From contig JAJFMK010000066.1 of assembly GCA_021772215.1 (NCBI GenBank), forward strand, positions 1 through 13,004: a DNA stretch of 13,004 nt, written 5' to 3'. The DNA comes from Chlamydiota bacterium (GTDB lineage Bacteria > Chlamydiota > Chlamydiia > Chlamydiales > JAJFMK01). A program made the translations under genes and the position numbers. Shown here piece after piece: positions 1 to 7,226 of the stretch (position 1 is its first letter; each line of letters opens with the position of its first letter). The notes beneath the pieces are model-generated. The model did no database searches. It saw only the letters and a program-made list of their open reading frames with translations, and was not told the DNA's origin.

Positions 1-1
1 C

Positions 2-1813
2 CGCTTTCGAAGCGCCGATATCTACACCTATTTTGAGGCGACAGAGAAGATCGAGGCGAAGCACTCCCTCACAACTAATTACCGCTCTCACCCGAAATTG
101 GTTGCCGCCCTTAATGCTCTCTTTGAGACCCCCTTTATTCCTCTTCCGAAACTGGGAGGTATGCTCAATTGCCCTAAAGTAGATGCGGCTAAGCCCGATA
201 GCGAGCCTCTCTACAAAGATAAAAGAGGCCATCTTCACCTCATCACTCATAATGAGAAGCTTTCGCAAGAGGAGCTTGATCAAAAGCTTCTCACCTTTAC
301 TGTTTCGGAGCTTCAGTCTCTACAGCCGAAGCTCTCCTCGGTTGCGCTGATTGTCAAAGATCGCTACCAAGCCAAAAGAGCCTATGACTTTCTGAAAAGC
401 TATCATATTCCAGCGCAGATTTTGCGCAAGAAAAGTTGGGAAGGCTCTAAGGAGGTGCTCTGGCTAAAGAGCTTTTTAGATATTCTTGATCAACCGGATG
501 ATACAAACCGTTTAAAAGAGCTACTCAGCTCGCCCCTTCTCGGCTTTTCTGTTGAGAAGCTTCAGGGGAGATTGTTTCATGAGGAGATCGCTCTTTTTTT
601 TGAGATGAAGAAGATTCTCCATCGCCGAGGCTTGGTTGCCGCCTTTGAGAGCTTTGTCGACGCGTTTAAGCCGAGGCGGCTGGCAACTCTGTTGGAGCTC
701 GTTGATCTTTTAGCAAACCTTCCATTGAGCCGGCAGAGACGGCGGCTTAACCAGCTCTATTTGGGCTTTGGTGAAGAGAGCGAGCCGGAAGTAGAAGAGG
801 AGGCGGTCTCCATTTTGACGATGCATACCAGCAAGGGCTTAGAGTGGGACATGGTGTTCGGCTTTGGTCTCGCGATGCCGCAGCAGGACCTAGAAGATGA
901 AGAGCTGTTAGCGGAGCTGATGCGGCAGTTTTATGTGGTCTGCACACGCGCCAAAGAGCGGCTCTATCTCCCCTCATTTCAACTTAAAAGGGGGCGATCG
1001 ATCATCGACCTCTTCCCCAAGCAGCTCGATGAACTTCTCAGTGAGGATCTGTCTGTGACAGCCTCCTCTGCTGATGTTGAGATCGACCCCAACCTTTCAC
1101 TTCTGCCGCCGAGAAAAGAGAAAGCTGAGGTGGTCACTTTGCCGCCAAAGCTAAGAGTGAAAAGAATTGAATCCTTTAGCTCACTCCACATAGCCTCCCA
1201 ACCTCTCGATTTAGTTGTCCCTAAAGATTTTCATACCGAGGAGAAGGGCCGCTTTACACTACCGGCTGGCGCTCTTTCGGGAACGCTCCTACACACCCTT
1301 TTAGAGCGCGTTCCTTTAAGCTCAAATTTTGCCGATACCGCCTCGCTTATACCCTTCGTTGAGGAGATGATTCAGGGCCATCCACTGCAGGGGTGGGCTC
1401 ACACCTTAAGTGAGATGATCTCTAATGCCTTCACAACAAAGCTTCTGCCTGGCTTCTCGTTAGCTGCGGTGGCACCAAAAGAGTTCCTCCGAGAAACCGA
1501 CTTTATTTTTACCGAAAAAGAGCTTTGGCGCTGCGGACAGATCGATGCGGTGATCCGTTTTGAGGGACAGGTCTACCTGATCGACTATAAGAGTAACTGG
1601 CTGGGAGGAGACTTTTCTGCCTATCAGCCGCCGCTGCTCTCTCTTTGCGTTAAACAGATGGGATATAACCTGCAGGCAGGTCTCTATGAAGAGGCTATAT
1701 TGAAGGTCCTGGGAGGTAAAAGAGACTCCTTTGGCGGCTGCCTCTACCTTTTTTTACGAGGACTAGCAGAAGATACAGGACAGCTTCTCATGCGAGGTGA
1801 AAAATGGCAGTAG
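2..1813 (+). CDS. recB: RecBCD enzyme subunit RecB (exodeoxyribonuclease V beta), 3' part, 5' end outside window
   Basis: The reading frame is open from the window edge, giving 603 visible codons. RecB is the 3'-5' helicase and sole nuclease subunit of RecBCD, acting at double-strand DNA ends in the cytoplasm. Near the left edge FRSADIYTY and then NYRSHP match UvrD-type helicase motifs III-IV. HTSKGLEWD (from about 824) is motif V and QFYVVCTRAKERL (about 927-965) is motif VI. The C-terminal nuclease is intact: GTLLHTLLERV with its His codon at 1292-1294, GQID with Asp at 1544-1546, IDYKSNW with Asp at 1583-1585 and Lys at 1589-1591, then YNLQAGLYEEA. These correspond to the E. coli RecB metal-binding His, the two Asp and the Lys. 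The segments between motifs are shorter than in E. coli RecB (about 1,180 residues), so this is a compact version. The end overlaps recD by 10 bases. An in-frame TTG at 98 is internal, not a start. Confidence 0.95.
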   Translation, partial: RFRSADIYTYFEATEKIEAKHSLTTNYRSHPKLVAALNALFETPFIPLPKLGGMLNCPKVDAAKPDSEPLYKDKRGHLHLITHNEKLSQEELDQKLLTFTVSELQSLQPKLSSVALIVKDRYQAKRAYDFLKSYHIPAQILRKKSWEGSKEVLWLKSFLDILDQPDDTNRLKELLSSPLLGFSVEKLQGRLFHEEIALFFEMKKILHRRGLVAAFESFVDAFKPRRLATLLELVDLLANLPLSRQRRRLNQLYLGFGEESEPEVEEEAVSILTMHTSKGLEWDMVFGFGLAMPQQDLEDEELLAELMRQFYVVCTRAKERLYLPSFQLKRGRSIIDLFPKQLDELLSEDLSVTASSADVEIDPNLSLLPPRKEKAEVVTLPPKLRVKRIESFSSLHIASQPLDLVVPKDFHTEEKGRFTLPAGALSGTLLHTLLERVPLSSNFADTASLIPFVEEMIQGHPLQGWAHTLSEMISNAFTTKLLPGFSLAAVAPKEFLRETDFIFTEKELWRCGQIDAVIRFEGQVYLIDYKSNWLGGDFSAYQPPLLSLCVKQMGYNLQAGLYEEAILKVLGGKRDSFGGCLYLFLRGLAEDTGQLLMRGEKWQ

Positions 1814-3282
1814 AGTCGATCGATAAACATGTGGCTAACTACCTTCTTCCGGGAGAGGAGGGCCCTTTAAAAGAGCTTCTGATTGAGCTTGCTAAAGAGA
1901 CAAGAGAGGGTCATCTCTATTTGGAGATTGAAGGTAGGATTCCCGAAGGCGTAGATCAGATAGACGGCGTGATTTTACAAAATGGACGGCTCTATTTTCA
2001 GCGAAATTTTAGGCGACTACAACTCATTCAGGAGCGACTCGTTGAACTTTTAAAGGAGACAGAGGCGCCCAACCTAACAAAGCCGAGCGAACTGACCGAT
2101 GAGCAGTTTGAGGTGGTTTGTGAGGCATTTAAACGACAGCTCTCCATCATTTCAGGCGGTCCCGGCACGGGAAAGACCTACACCGCCGGCCATCTCGTGC
2201 GCATTTTATGCGAATCGATGGATCAGCCGAATATTGCTCTCGCTGCGCCGACGGGCAAGGCGGCGAGGCGTCTGATGCAGAGCATGGCAAGCGCTCTTCC
2301 TTTTGCCGAGCTTCGCGCGATGACCATGCATGCTCTTTTGGGCCGCGACTCACACCCTTTAAGTGAAGATATCATCTTAATCGATGAGAGCTCGATGATC
2401 GATCTGGAGATGATGGCTAAGCTGCTTGTAAAATTAAAGAGAAGCGCCCGGCTAATCCTCCTCGGTGATCCCGATCAGCTCCCCCCTGTCGAGGCGGGCT
2501 CTCTCTTTTCGGAGCTAGTTCCTTTTGGCGGCAGGCTCAAACGCTCTATCCGCGCCGAAAACCAAGAGCTGATTGAGGCTGCGGCAGCTGTTCGCGATGG
2601 CAAGATGCCACACTTTGATGAAGAGAAGGTTGAGTTTGTTGAATGCGCCGGCAACTACGCAGATCAGGAAAGGCTTATCAAAGAGGCAGTGTGTTATTTT
2701 CCTTTGCACTTTAGCACAATCGAAGAGGTGATGAAAAAACTCGACTCATTTCGTATCCTCACCCCGCAACATAGCGGCCCCTTTGGCACAGCCGCGTTAA
2801 ATAGAGCTATTTTTGAAACAGTCGCTGAAGGATCTCACACGACATTAGCCCTTCCAATTATGATCACTAAAAATAACTACCGCCAAAATCTCTTCAATGG
2901 CGAGTGCGGCGTCATCATGGCCCCTAAATCAGAGTGCCAAAAGGTGCTCAGCCAAGGCCTTCCCCTTGCTGCGATGAAAGAGGCTATCGCCCTTTTCCCA
3001 GGCCATGATGATCACCGCCGCCTCCCTCTCCACGATCTGCCTCCCTTCGACCTCGCCTGGGCCATCTCCATTCACAAAAGCCAAGGCAGCGAGTACTCTC
3101 AAGTTCTCATCGCTCTTCCTCCCGATTCCCAGCTCCATGGCAAAGAGCTCCTCTACACAGCGCTCACTCGCGCCAAAAAAAGCGTCCAGATCTGGTCAAC
3201 AAACGAGGAGCTGAACCGTAGCCTCAACAAAACCCTCTTAAGGAAGAGCGGATTGCTAATCGCCAACAGACTTTGCACATAG
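1804..3282 (+). CDS. recD: RecBCD enzyme subunit RecD (exodeoxyribonuclease V alpha, 5'-3' helicase)
   Basis: This 492-residue superfamily 1B helicase is the fast 5'-3' motor of RecBCD. Walker A GGPGTGKT is at residues 118-125, Walker B IDESS has Asp194-Glu195, and motif III is GDPDQLPPVEAG (221-232). FGTAALNRA and NLFNGECG are typical of RecD. Motif V is HKSQGSE (424-430) and motif VI is YTALTRAK (451-458) with Arg456. All catalytic motifs are present, so the protein should be active. It is shorter than E. coli RecD (608 residues), mainly at the N-terminus and between motifs. The ATG lies inside the last codons of recB (10-base overlap), with GAGG at 1794-1797 as ribosome binding site, so the two are one translationally coupled unit. 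RecD rather than RecD2/TraA is favoured by the position directly after recB and the lack of a long N-terminal extension. Confidence 0.93.
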   Translation: MAVESIDKHVANYLLPGEEGPLKELLIELAKETREGHLYLEIEGRIPEGVDQIDGVILQNGRLYFQRNFRRLQLIQERLVELLKETEAPNLTKPSELTDEQFEVVCEAFKRQLSIISGGPGTGKTYTAGHLVRILCESMDQPNIALAAPTGKAARRLMQSMASALPFAELRAMTMHALLGRDSHPLSEDIILIDESSMIDLEMMAKLLVKLKRSARLILLGDPDQLPPVEAGSLFSELVPFGGRLKRSIRAENQELIEAAAAVRDGKMPHFDEEKVEFVECAGNYADQERLIKEAVCYFPLHFSTIEEVMKKLDSFRILTPQHSGPFGTAALNRAIFETVAEGSHTTLALPIMITKNNYRQNLFNGECGVIMAPKSECQKVLSQGLPLAAMKEAIALFPGHDDHRRLPLHDLPPFDLAWAISIHKSQGSEYSQVLIALPPDSQLHGKELLYTALTRAKKSVQIWSTNEELNRSLNKTLLRKSGLLIANRLCT

Positions 3283-3304
3283 TGTTACTAAATGCTAAGT
3301 GTGG

Positions 3305-3333
3305 TTGCGTTTAGATTTTTTTTGGATTAGAGT
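3305..3333 (+). promoter_or_regulatory. Possible weak promoter before the 292-residue gene
   Basis: TTGCGT (3305-3310) and TAGAGT (3328-3333) are separated by exactly 17 bases, within a T-rich stretch of the 60-base gap after recD. The matches to sigma-70 consensus are partial (3 of 6 and 4 of 6). The implied transcript start would lie only a few bases before the ATG at 3343. Read-through from recBD is an equally good explanation for expression, so this is a tentative call. Confidence 0.22.
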
Positions 3334-3342
3334 TAGGATCTT

Positions 3343-4221
3343 ATGCACAAGTATGCCGTTGTCGATAGTGGAATTGTGGGATTTCAAAATATGAGGCCCC
3401 AAGGCTCGGGTCTCTGTTTGAAGACGTTAGAGGATCTCGACTCTATTGAGCTCTATGATGCGCAGATGTTAGAGCGGGTTAAGTTGGTGGCAAAGAGTGT
3501 GTTTGAGGGGTATCAGGCGAAGTACTGCTGGATCGTTCGGGTTTTTCTCTGGGCGATTTCCTGTATATATGAGAGTTCCTACTCGAAAGCGTGGCGGCTC
3601 TTTGAGAAGATCAAGGCCAAAGAGTTAATCCCCTTACCGGAAAAGAATATTGGCCTCGACTCAGGATTGACTGAGCAGTACCGTCGCTTAACAAAAACTC
3701 ATCGTCAAATTGAGGGGAGGGTTACGGCGCTGAAGATGGAGATGGACTCTCCTAAGATTTGGCAAGATAAGCAGTTTAGAGCGCGATTTAATCAGCTTTT
3801 TAACGAGGCTTATAATGAGACAATGGGGATACTTGACACGCTTGATGAATATCCCTTGACTGAGCGTGTTCAGTTGATGAATGAACAAAAGCGTCACAAC
3901 AATCTCTATAATTTTTGCTACGGCTTCTTCTTCAATGGCGCTTGTGAACTCTACCAGTTGGCCAGAAATGGTAGCTATCGTCCTGGGTATAGCTGGACTA
4001 CAGGTGAGGTTGATGTCAAACCGTTTTACAGTGATGGCACAATGGAGAGTCATTGGCGGCTTCATTACAACGCCATCGTTGATCGCTTAAGAGAGATCGC
4101 AGGAGATGGCTTAGATAGTCGCTATTTAGAGTGGTGTCCAGAAGATAGAGCCCGAGAGACGACAGTCAATTTTGGAAGAATGCCCTCCTTTTTTCCTTTA
4201 CAGCCCGAGGGAGGTTTATGA
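3343..4221 (+). CDS. Hypothetical protein, 292 residues, coupled to a membrane transporter gene
   Basis: I do not recognise this family. The ATG at 3343 has a weak AGGA (3335-3338) upstream. There is no signal peptide. Residues 61-75 are hydrophobic (YCWIVRVFLWAISCI) but interrupted by Arg66, so they are more likely a buried or peripheral helix than a clear membrane span. Residues about 105-200 are rich in charged residues with a helical look. The C-terminal third is rich in aromatic residues (YRPGYSWTTGEVD, SHWRLHYNAIVDRL), suggesting a folded domain. The stop TGA (4219-4221) overlaps the ATG of the following AI-2E-type transporter in an ATGA arrangement, implying translational coupling and perhaps a shared role. 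The general look resembles lineage-specific proteins of environmental Chlamydiae, which is only an impression. Codon use matches its neighbours. Confidence 0.85.
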   Translation: MHKYAVVDSGIVGFQNMRPQGSGLCLKTLEDLDSIELYDAQMLERVKLVAKSVFEGYQAKYCWIVRVFLWAISCIYESSYSKAWRLFEKIKAKELIPLPEKNIGLDSGLTEQYRRLTKTHRQIEGRVTALKMEMDSPKIWQDKQFRARFNQLFNEAYNETMGILDTLDEYPLTERVQLMNEQKRHNNLYNFCYGFFFNGACELYQLARNGSYRPGYSWTTGEVDVKPFYSDGTMESHWRLHYNAIVDRLREIAGDGLDSRYLEWCPEDRARETTVNFGRMPSFFPLQPEGGL

Positions 4222-5240
4222 TTGTTCAGATTTTTTCGATTTTAGGGACATTAGCGCTCTCACTTTTTTTGTTGGTGAGCTGGTCGCAGCTGCTGATTCC
4301 TATTGTAATTGGGCTGGTGCTCTGGTTTTTTATCAACACGTTAGCCGACCTTTTCCAGAAGGTCATACCGAAGCGACGCTGGGTTTCGGTTATCTTGTCG
4401 ATCATTACATTGGCAATCTTTGTCTATATCCCATTTCAGCTGGCGGCAAGCTCGATTCCTCAGCTGATAGAGGTGGCGCCCAGCTACCAAAAAAACCTAG
4501 AGGATCTTTGGCATAAACTTCTCTCTTTTTTTGGGATTTCGGAGACCCAATTTTTCGATCAGATTCGAAAATCGGCCAACATCCCATCGCTCGCCTCCGC
4601 CTTTGCGGGGATGATAGCTACGTTGGCGGGGCAGTTTGTGCTGATTATCCTCTACGCGGCCTTTTTATTAGTTGATCAGGCAGCCTACCCCTACAAGATG
4701 GAGGTGGTCTTCAAAAATCAGGCGACACGCAGCAAGGTGGACCGTGTTTTAGGTAACATCGTCAACAAGTCGAAGACCTACATACGTGTTAAAACAATTT
4801 TGAGCGTTTTAACTGGGGTGTTGAGCTACAGTATATTGGCAATTGTGGATGTCGACTTTGCCGGGTTCTGGGCGGTTTTGATCTTTTTGCTCAATTACAT
4901 CCCGACCATTGGCTCTGTCATTGGGGTGATTTTTCCCGCCCTGTTGACACTGATTCAGTTTGAATCCATCATCCCCTTCTTCATCGTTCTCTTCGGCTGC
5001 GGGACGATTCAGTTTCTGATCGGCAACGCCCTAGAACCTAAGATGATGGGAAGTTCGCTAAACTTAAGCACCTTTGTGATCTTGCTTGCCTTAACTACCT
5101 GGTCGTCGATCTGGGGTGTCATCGGCGCCTTTCTCTCGGTTCCAATCACGGTCATCTTGATGATCATCTTCTCTGAATTTGACCGAACGAAGGGAATTGC
5201 TGTTTTTCTCTCGGGTGATGGAAAAATTGCTCAAGGGTAA
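4218..5240 (+). CDS. AI-2E family (PerM/TqsA/YhhT-like) integral membrane transporter
   Basis: This 340-residue polytopic inner-membrane protein has the signature layout of the AI-2E/PerM (former UPF0118) family. There are two closely spaced hydrophobic segments at the N-terminus (about 5-40), a third at about 56-75, and a hydrophilic stretch around 80-125. A C-terminal set of helices carries NYIPTIGSVIG (226-236), GNALEPKMMGSSLNLS (269-284) and a terminal WGVIGAFLSVPITVIL block. These motifs and the length fit E. coli TqsA (about 344 residues). Members export small molecules, and some are implicated in autoinducer-2 export or Na+(Li+)/H+ antiport, so the substrate cannot be read from the sequence. 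The start ATG overlaps the previous stop (ATGA) and is preceded by GAGGGAGG (4207-4214). The stop TAA at 5238-5240 directly abuts the stop of the convergent gene. Confidence 0.9.
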   Translation: MIVQIFSILGTLALSLFLLVSWSQLLIPIVIGLVLWFFINTLADLFQKVIPKRRWVSVILSIITLAIFVYIPFQLAASSIPQLIEVAPSYQKNLEDLWHKLLSFFGISETQFFDQIRKSANIPSLASAFAGMIATLAGQFVLIILYAAFLLVDQAAYPYKMEVVFKNQATRSKVDRVLGNIVNKSKTYIRVKTILSVLTGVLSYSILAIVDVDFAGFWAVLIFLLNYIPTIGSVIGVIFPALLTLIQFESIIPFFIVLFGCGTIQFLIGNALEPKMMGSSLNLSTFVILLALTTWSSIWGVIGAFLSVPITVILMIIFSEFDRTKGIAVFLSGDGKIAQG

Positions 5241-5612
5241 CTACTTGTCGTCGCTCATCAAACCATCTAAGAAGGCGAGCAGGAGATCGTTGCCTGTAAC
5301 TCGTTCCATGCGCTTTTGTGGCTTCGGGGTGAAGGCACGTTTGGCTCCAAGTAGGCAGAGAACAAAAGCTATAAGGGTGAGGCCGCTTAAGATTAGCGAG
5401 GCGCCCCATGAGGGGATTTCGAGAAGCTGCAGCAGCTCCCAAACAGCAAACCAGCAAGAGACCATGAAGGCAAAGAAGAGCAGCAGGGCGAGGGCGACAA
5501 GGAAGAGTCCCTTACCCCCAGCTTGGGGAAGAAATTGAGAGCTGACACCGCGAATTAGCTCGGCGGAGGTTCTCGCCAGAGTGTGAATAAATGAGGGTCT
5601 TGGCTTTGGAAT
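5241..5612 (-). CDS. YqjE/holin-III-like two-helix membrane protein, apparent ATT start
   Basis: The frame gives 123 residues from an ATT codon at 5612-5610, which sits 5 bases after a perfect AGGAGG (5623-5618) and 2 bases after the stop of the preceding DUF883 gene. The frame is open from the TAG at 5630-5628 and contains no ATG, GTG or TTG until an ATG at 5465-5463. That ATG lies inside the first transmembrane helix, has no ribosome binding site and would destroy the helix. From the ATT start the protein has a basic, amphipathic N-terminus (PKPRPSFIHTLARTSAELI), a first membrane span at about 35-58, a second at about 70-90, and a charged tail ending in SDDK. This topology, and the position next to a YqjD-like gene, match YqjE/phage-holin-superfamily-III proteins of Gram-negative bacteria, whose function is poorly known. 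Family assignment is by topology and context; detailed similarity is modest. Confidence 0.7.
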   Translation of the reverse strand: MPKPRPSFIHTLARTSAELIRGVSSQFLPQAGGKGLFLVALALLLFFAFMVSCWFAVWELLQLLEIPSWGASLILSGLTLIAFVLCLLGAKRAFTPKPQKRMERVTGNDLLLAFLDGLMSDDK

Positions 5613-5614
5613 CT

Positions 5615-5914
5615 CTACCTCCTCCCTCTAAAGAGGTTGTAGAGGGCGGCGCCGGCAAAGAAGGCAATCAAGAGCGATAGGATAGGGCGGCGTTGAACGG
5701 TATCTTCAACTCCCTCTTCAAAATCTTGGAAGTCATCTTTTATGCTTTGGATCTTCTCACCCACCTGGCTGTCATCGACAAACTGGCGAATCTTCTTGCC
5801 GCACGATGCGGCCTTTTCCTTTAGACAGCTCGTCTCAGGATGCGCCTCTGTAATGAGTTTTGTTAACGCATCTAGCTTAGCCTGAAGGGCTTTTATCTCT
5901 TCGTCTACTCCCAT
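5615..5914 (-). CDS. DUF883 (YqjD/ElaB/YgaM-like) tail-anchored membrane protein
   Basis: This is a 99-residue protein. Residues 1-72 are hydrophilic and helical (EEIKALQAKLDALTKLI, then a region rich in Asp, Glu and Lys). A single C-terminal membrane span at about 77-95 follows RRP and ends in RGRR. That arrangement is the hallmark of the YqjD/ElaB/YgaM family. In E. coli these are stationary-phase inner-membrane proteins reported to bind ribosomes. Two cysteines (Cys30 and Cys38) are present. The start ATG at 5914-5912 is chosen because AGGAGG (5927-5922) stands 7 bases upstream. An in-frame ATG at 5938-5936 would add MCGLGGGV but lacks as good a site and would place the AGGAGG inside the gene. 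The gene is followed after 2 bases by the YqjE-like gene, as yqjD-yqjE are paired in E. coli. Confidence 0.85.
   Translation of the reverse strand: MGVDEEIKALQAKLDALTKLITEAHPETSCLKEKAASCGKKIRQFVDDSQVGEKIQSIKDDFQDFEEGVEDTVQRRPILSLLIAFFAGAALYNLFRGRR
5618..5623 (-). promoter_or_regulatory. Perfect Shine-Dalgarno deciding the ATT start
   Basis: AGGAGG on the minus strand lies within the final Arg codons of the DUF883 gene, with a 5-base spacer to ATT at 5612-5610. No ATG, GTG or TTG in the matching frame lies within reach. This placement is the main reason for choosing ATT as the start of the downstream gene, and it suggests re-initiation after the upstream stop. Confidence 0.7.
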
Positions 5915-5939
5915 CACACCACCTCCTAACCCGCACATT

Positions 5940-5980
5940 AGCGACTACCTGGCATATTGGCAAGTGGTCTGTAAGTCGCT
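5940..5980 (-). repeat. Inverted repeat (possible mRNA hairpin) between two minus-strand genes
   Basis: AGCGACT (5940-5946) and AGTCGCT (5974-5980) form a perfect 7-base-pair stem around a 27-base loop. An inner ACC/GGT pair could extend it after a bulge. It overlaps the stop codon of the four-helix membrane protein and sits just upstream of the DUF883 ribosome binding site. No T-run follows, so it is not a standard intrinsic terminator. A processing or stability element, or chance, are both possible. Confidence 0.35.
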
Positions 5981-6423
5981 TACTTCCAGAAGCCTTGGTA
6001 GGCTAAGAAGAGACCGATCAAGATCCAGATCACCCCGGAATAGATGAAAAGCTCGCTTTTTCCCATTTTCTCCATCATCTTCTTATCCCACTCTGAGCAG
6101 AAGAGTCGGCAGATCCCTTTTAAGATGCCAAGGTAGCCGAAGATGGTGATGATCACGGGCCAGTTCCAGATCCAGACGTTATGGCTAACGACAATTAGAA
6201 GGCCCAAGATCAAGCTGAAGATCCCGCCAAAGGATTGAAGGCCGGCGTTGGCAGCGAAGTCAGCGACCACCTTTTTCAATTGATCTGGCCGAATCAAGAG
6301 ATAGAGCCCCATGATTATCAGATAAAGCCCGATCACTTTGGCCAAGAAGAGAGTCAGCTCGGCCGGGGCCGGTTCACCCCATGATCCTGTTTTGAAGAAA
6401 TTGGTAAACTTTTGAAAATCCAT
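5980..6423 (-). CDS. Uncharacterised four-helix integral membrane protein
   Basis: This 147-residue protein has four predicted membrane spans at about residues 27-44, 62-80, 87-107 and 125-143, and no cleavable signal peptide. After the first span comes a short polar loop (IRPDQLKKVVADFAAN). The block LGLLIVVSHNVW followed by WPVIITIFGYLGILKGI (about 73-104) is its most distinctive part. I have the impression that similar small membrane proteins of unknown function occur in several Gram-negative groups, but I cannot name a family. The ATG at 6423-6421 is preceded by GGGGTGA (6434-6428) at a good distance. It is the second gene of a minus-strand run, 46 bases after the 226-residue gene and about 65 bases before the DUF883 gene. 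It is probably co-transcribed with them and may act in the inner membrane with the DUF883 and YqjE-like proteins. Confidence 0.85.
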   Translation of the reverse strand: MDFQKFTNFFKTGSWGEPAPAELTLFLAKVIGLYLIIMGLYLLIRPDQLKKVVADFAANAGLQSFGGIFSLILGLLIVVSHNVWIWNWPVIITIFGYLGILKGICRLFCSEWDKKMMEKMGKSELFIYSGVIWILIGLFLAYQGFWK

Positions 6424-6469
6424 TTTTTCACCCCTTTTTTCCTTACTTACCCAATCAGAGATTTTCTCT

Positions 6470-7150
6470 CTAGTTTTTTAGTGGATACCTAAATTCTAAG
6501 TAGGTTCGCGTTGTCCTCTCATAATTGGATAATCTTTGAGGAGAATATCGGCTAAAATCTGGAAAAGTTTGAGGATGTCCCGCTTTTTGTAGACCACATT
6601 TCATCAACTCTATGCGGATGATACGCTGTTCGTTTGTGAGAGAACTGTTCGGTTTCCCAAATCGCTGGAAAATGATTTCCATCTCGTTTCTGACAACATC
6701 ACAATCATTTTCATCATCTACTGTAAAGCCATATCTATTTATCGACTCCTTCAGACTTATTTTCCTCTCCTCAGGCAAGGAGCCGGTCTGAAGGCGCACC
6801 CCTTGATTTATCATCATGGCAGCTAGGGATATGATTCCATCGTCAGAGGGGACTTCGAAAGCATCCGCTACAGCCTTGATGAGATTTTTTTGATCGTCAA
6901 GGGTGTCGACCTGCTTCCAGCTGCGGTTGATCTCTATTGCTGACTCATCATTGAGTTGAAAGGTTTCGTTTCCGCTGAGACGGCAGTAGGCAATACGGCC
7001 AATTTGGGCATAGGTCTCATCACTCATTTTACGATTGAAGAGATCCCTTCCATTTTCGCCAGAGACAAAAATATTTGAGGTATAAATTCCGGCCCCTATA
7101 AAAAATTCTTGGGGCAATTGATCAGCTGCTGGTTTTAGAAGTTGTGTCAT
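6470..7150 (-). CDS. Hypothetical soluble protein, 226 residues
   Basis: I do not recognise this family. There is no signal peptide and no membrane span, so the protein is probably cytoplasmic or secreted by a leaderless route. Composition is mixed polar, with an acidic middle section (FTVDDENDCDVVRNEMEII) and a basic C-terminus rich in Arg and Tyr (RYSPQRLSNYERTTRTYLEF). The ATG at 7150-7148 has no Shine-Dalgarno; the bases before it are pyrimidine-rich (CCTTCTCC). A possible -10 TAAAAT ends 8 bases upstream of the ATG, so the message could be leaderless or nearly so. It heads the minus-strand cluster and diverges from the efflux operon, with 83 bases between the two starts, but its sequence shows no recognisable DNA-binding helix-turn-helix that would make it the operon's regulator. 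Base composition looks slightly more AT-rich than the flanking operons by eye. Confidence 0.75.
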   Translation of the reverse strand: MTQLLKPAADQLPQEFFIGAGIYTSNIFVSGENGRDLFNRKMSDETYAQIGRIAYCRLSGNETFQLNDESAIEINRSWKQVDTLDDQKNLIKAVADAFEVPSDDGIISLAAMMINQGVRLQTGSLPEERKISLKESINRYGFTVDDENDCDVVRNEMEIIFQRFGKPNSSLTNEQRIIRIELMKCGLQKAGHPQTFPDFSRYSPQRLSNYERTTRTYLEFRYPLKN

Positions 7151-7158
7151 GGAGAAGG

Positions 7159-7187
7159 ATTTTATTGGAATAAAGCTATTAATACAA
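7159..7187 (-). promoter_or_regulatory. Candidate promoter of the 226-residue gene
   Basis: On the minus strand TTGTAT (7187-7182) and TAAAAT (7164-7159) are 17 bases apart. The -10 matches consensus at 5 of 6 positions and the -35 at 3 of 6. Transcription would start about at 7152, giving a leader of only a base or two before the ATG at 7150. That agrees with the missing ribosome binding site. The call rests on pattern alone. Confidence 0.3.
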
Positions 7188-7194
7188 CCCTCTC

Positions 7195-7226
7195 CTTGTC
7201 TTTTAGAGAGAAGAGTTGGTATGAAG
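7195..7226 (+). promoter_or_regulatory. Candidate promoter of the efflux operon
   Basis: On the plus strand TTGTCT (7195-7200) and TATGAA (7219-7224 by the same pattern) are about 18 bases apart, each matching consensus at 4 of 6 positions. The start of transcription would fall within a few bases of the ATG at 7234. The surrounding 83-base divergent gap also contains an imperfect inverted repeat (CAAC at 7185-7188, GTTG at 7215-7218) that could be an operator. Weak evidence. Confidence 0.2.

Noticed and set aside
3688..4065. Minus-strand open frame of 125 codons
   Set aside because: It is antisense to the 292-residue gene, whose start and ATGA coupling with the next gene support the plus frame.
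5463..5465. ATG as start of the YqjE-like protein (74 residues)
   Set aside because: It lies in the middle of a hydrophobic helix, has no Shine-Dalgarno, and leaves about 150 bases unexplained although they encode a coherent N-terminus preceded by AGGAGG.
5179..5538. Plus-strand open frame of 119 codons after the transporter
   Set aside because: It lies antisense to the YqjE-like gene, overlaps the transporter end in another frame, is rich in Arg and Ser like a shadow frame, and has no ribosome binding site.
5940..5980. Inverted repeat as an intrinsic terminator
   Set aside because: The loop is long (27 bases), the stem is short, and no T-run follows on either strand.
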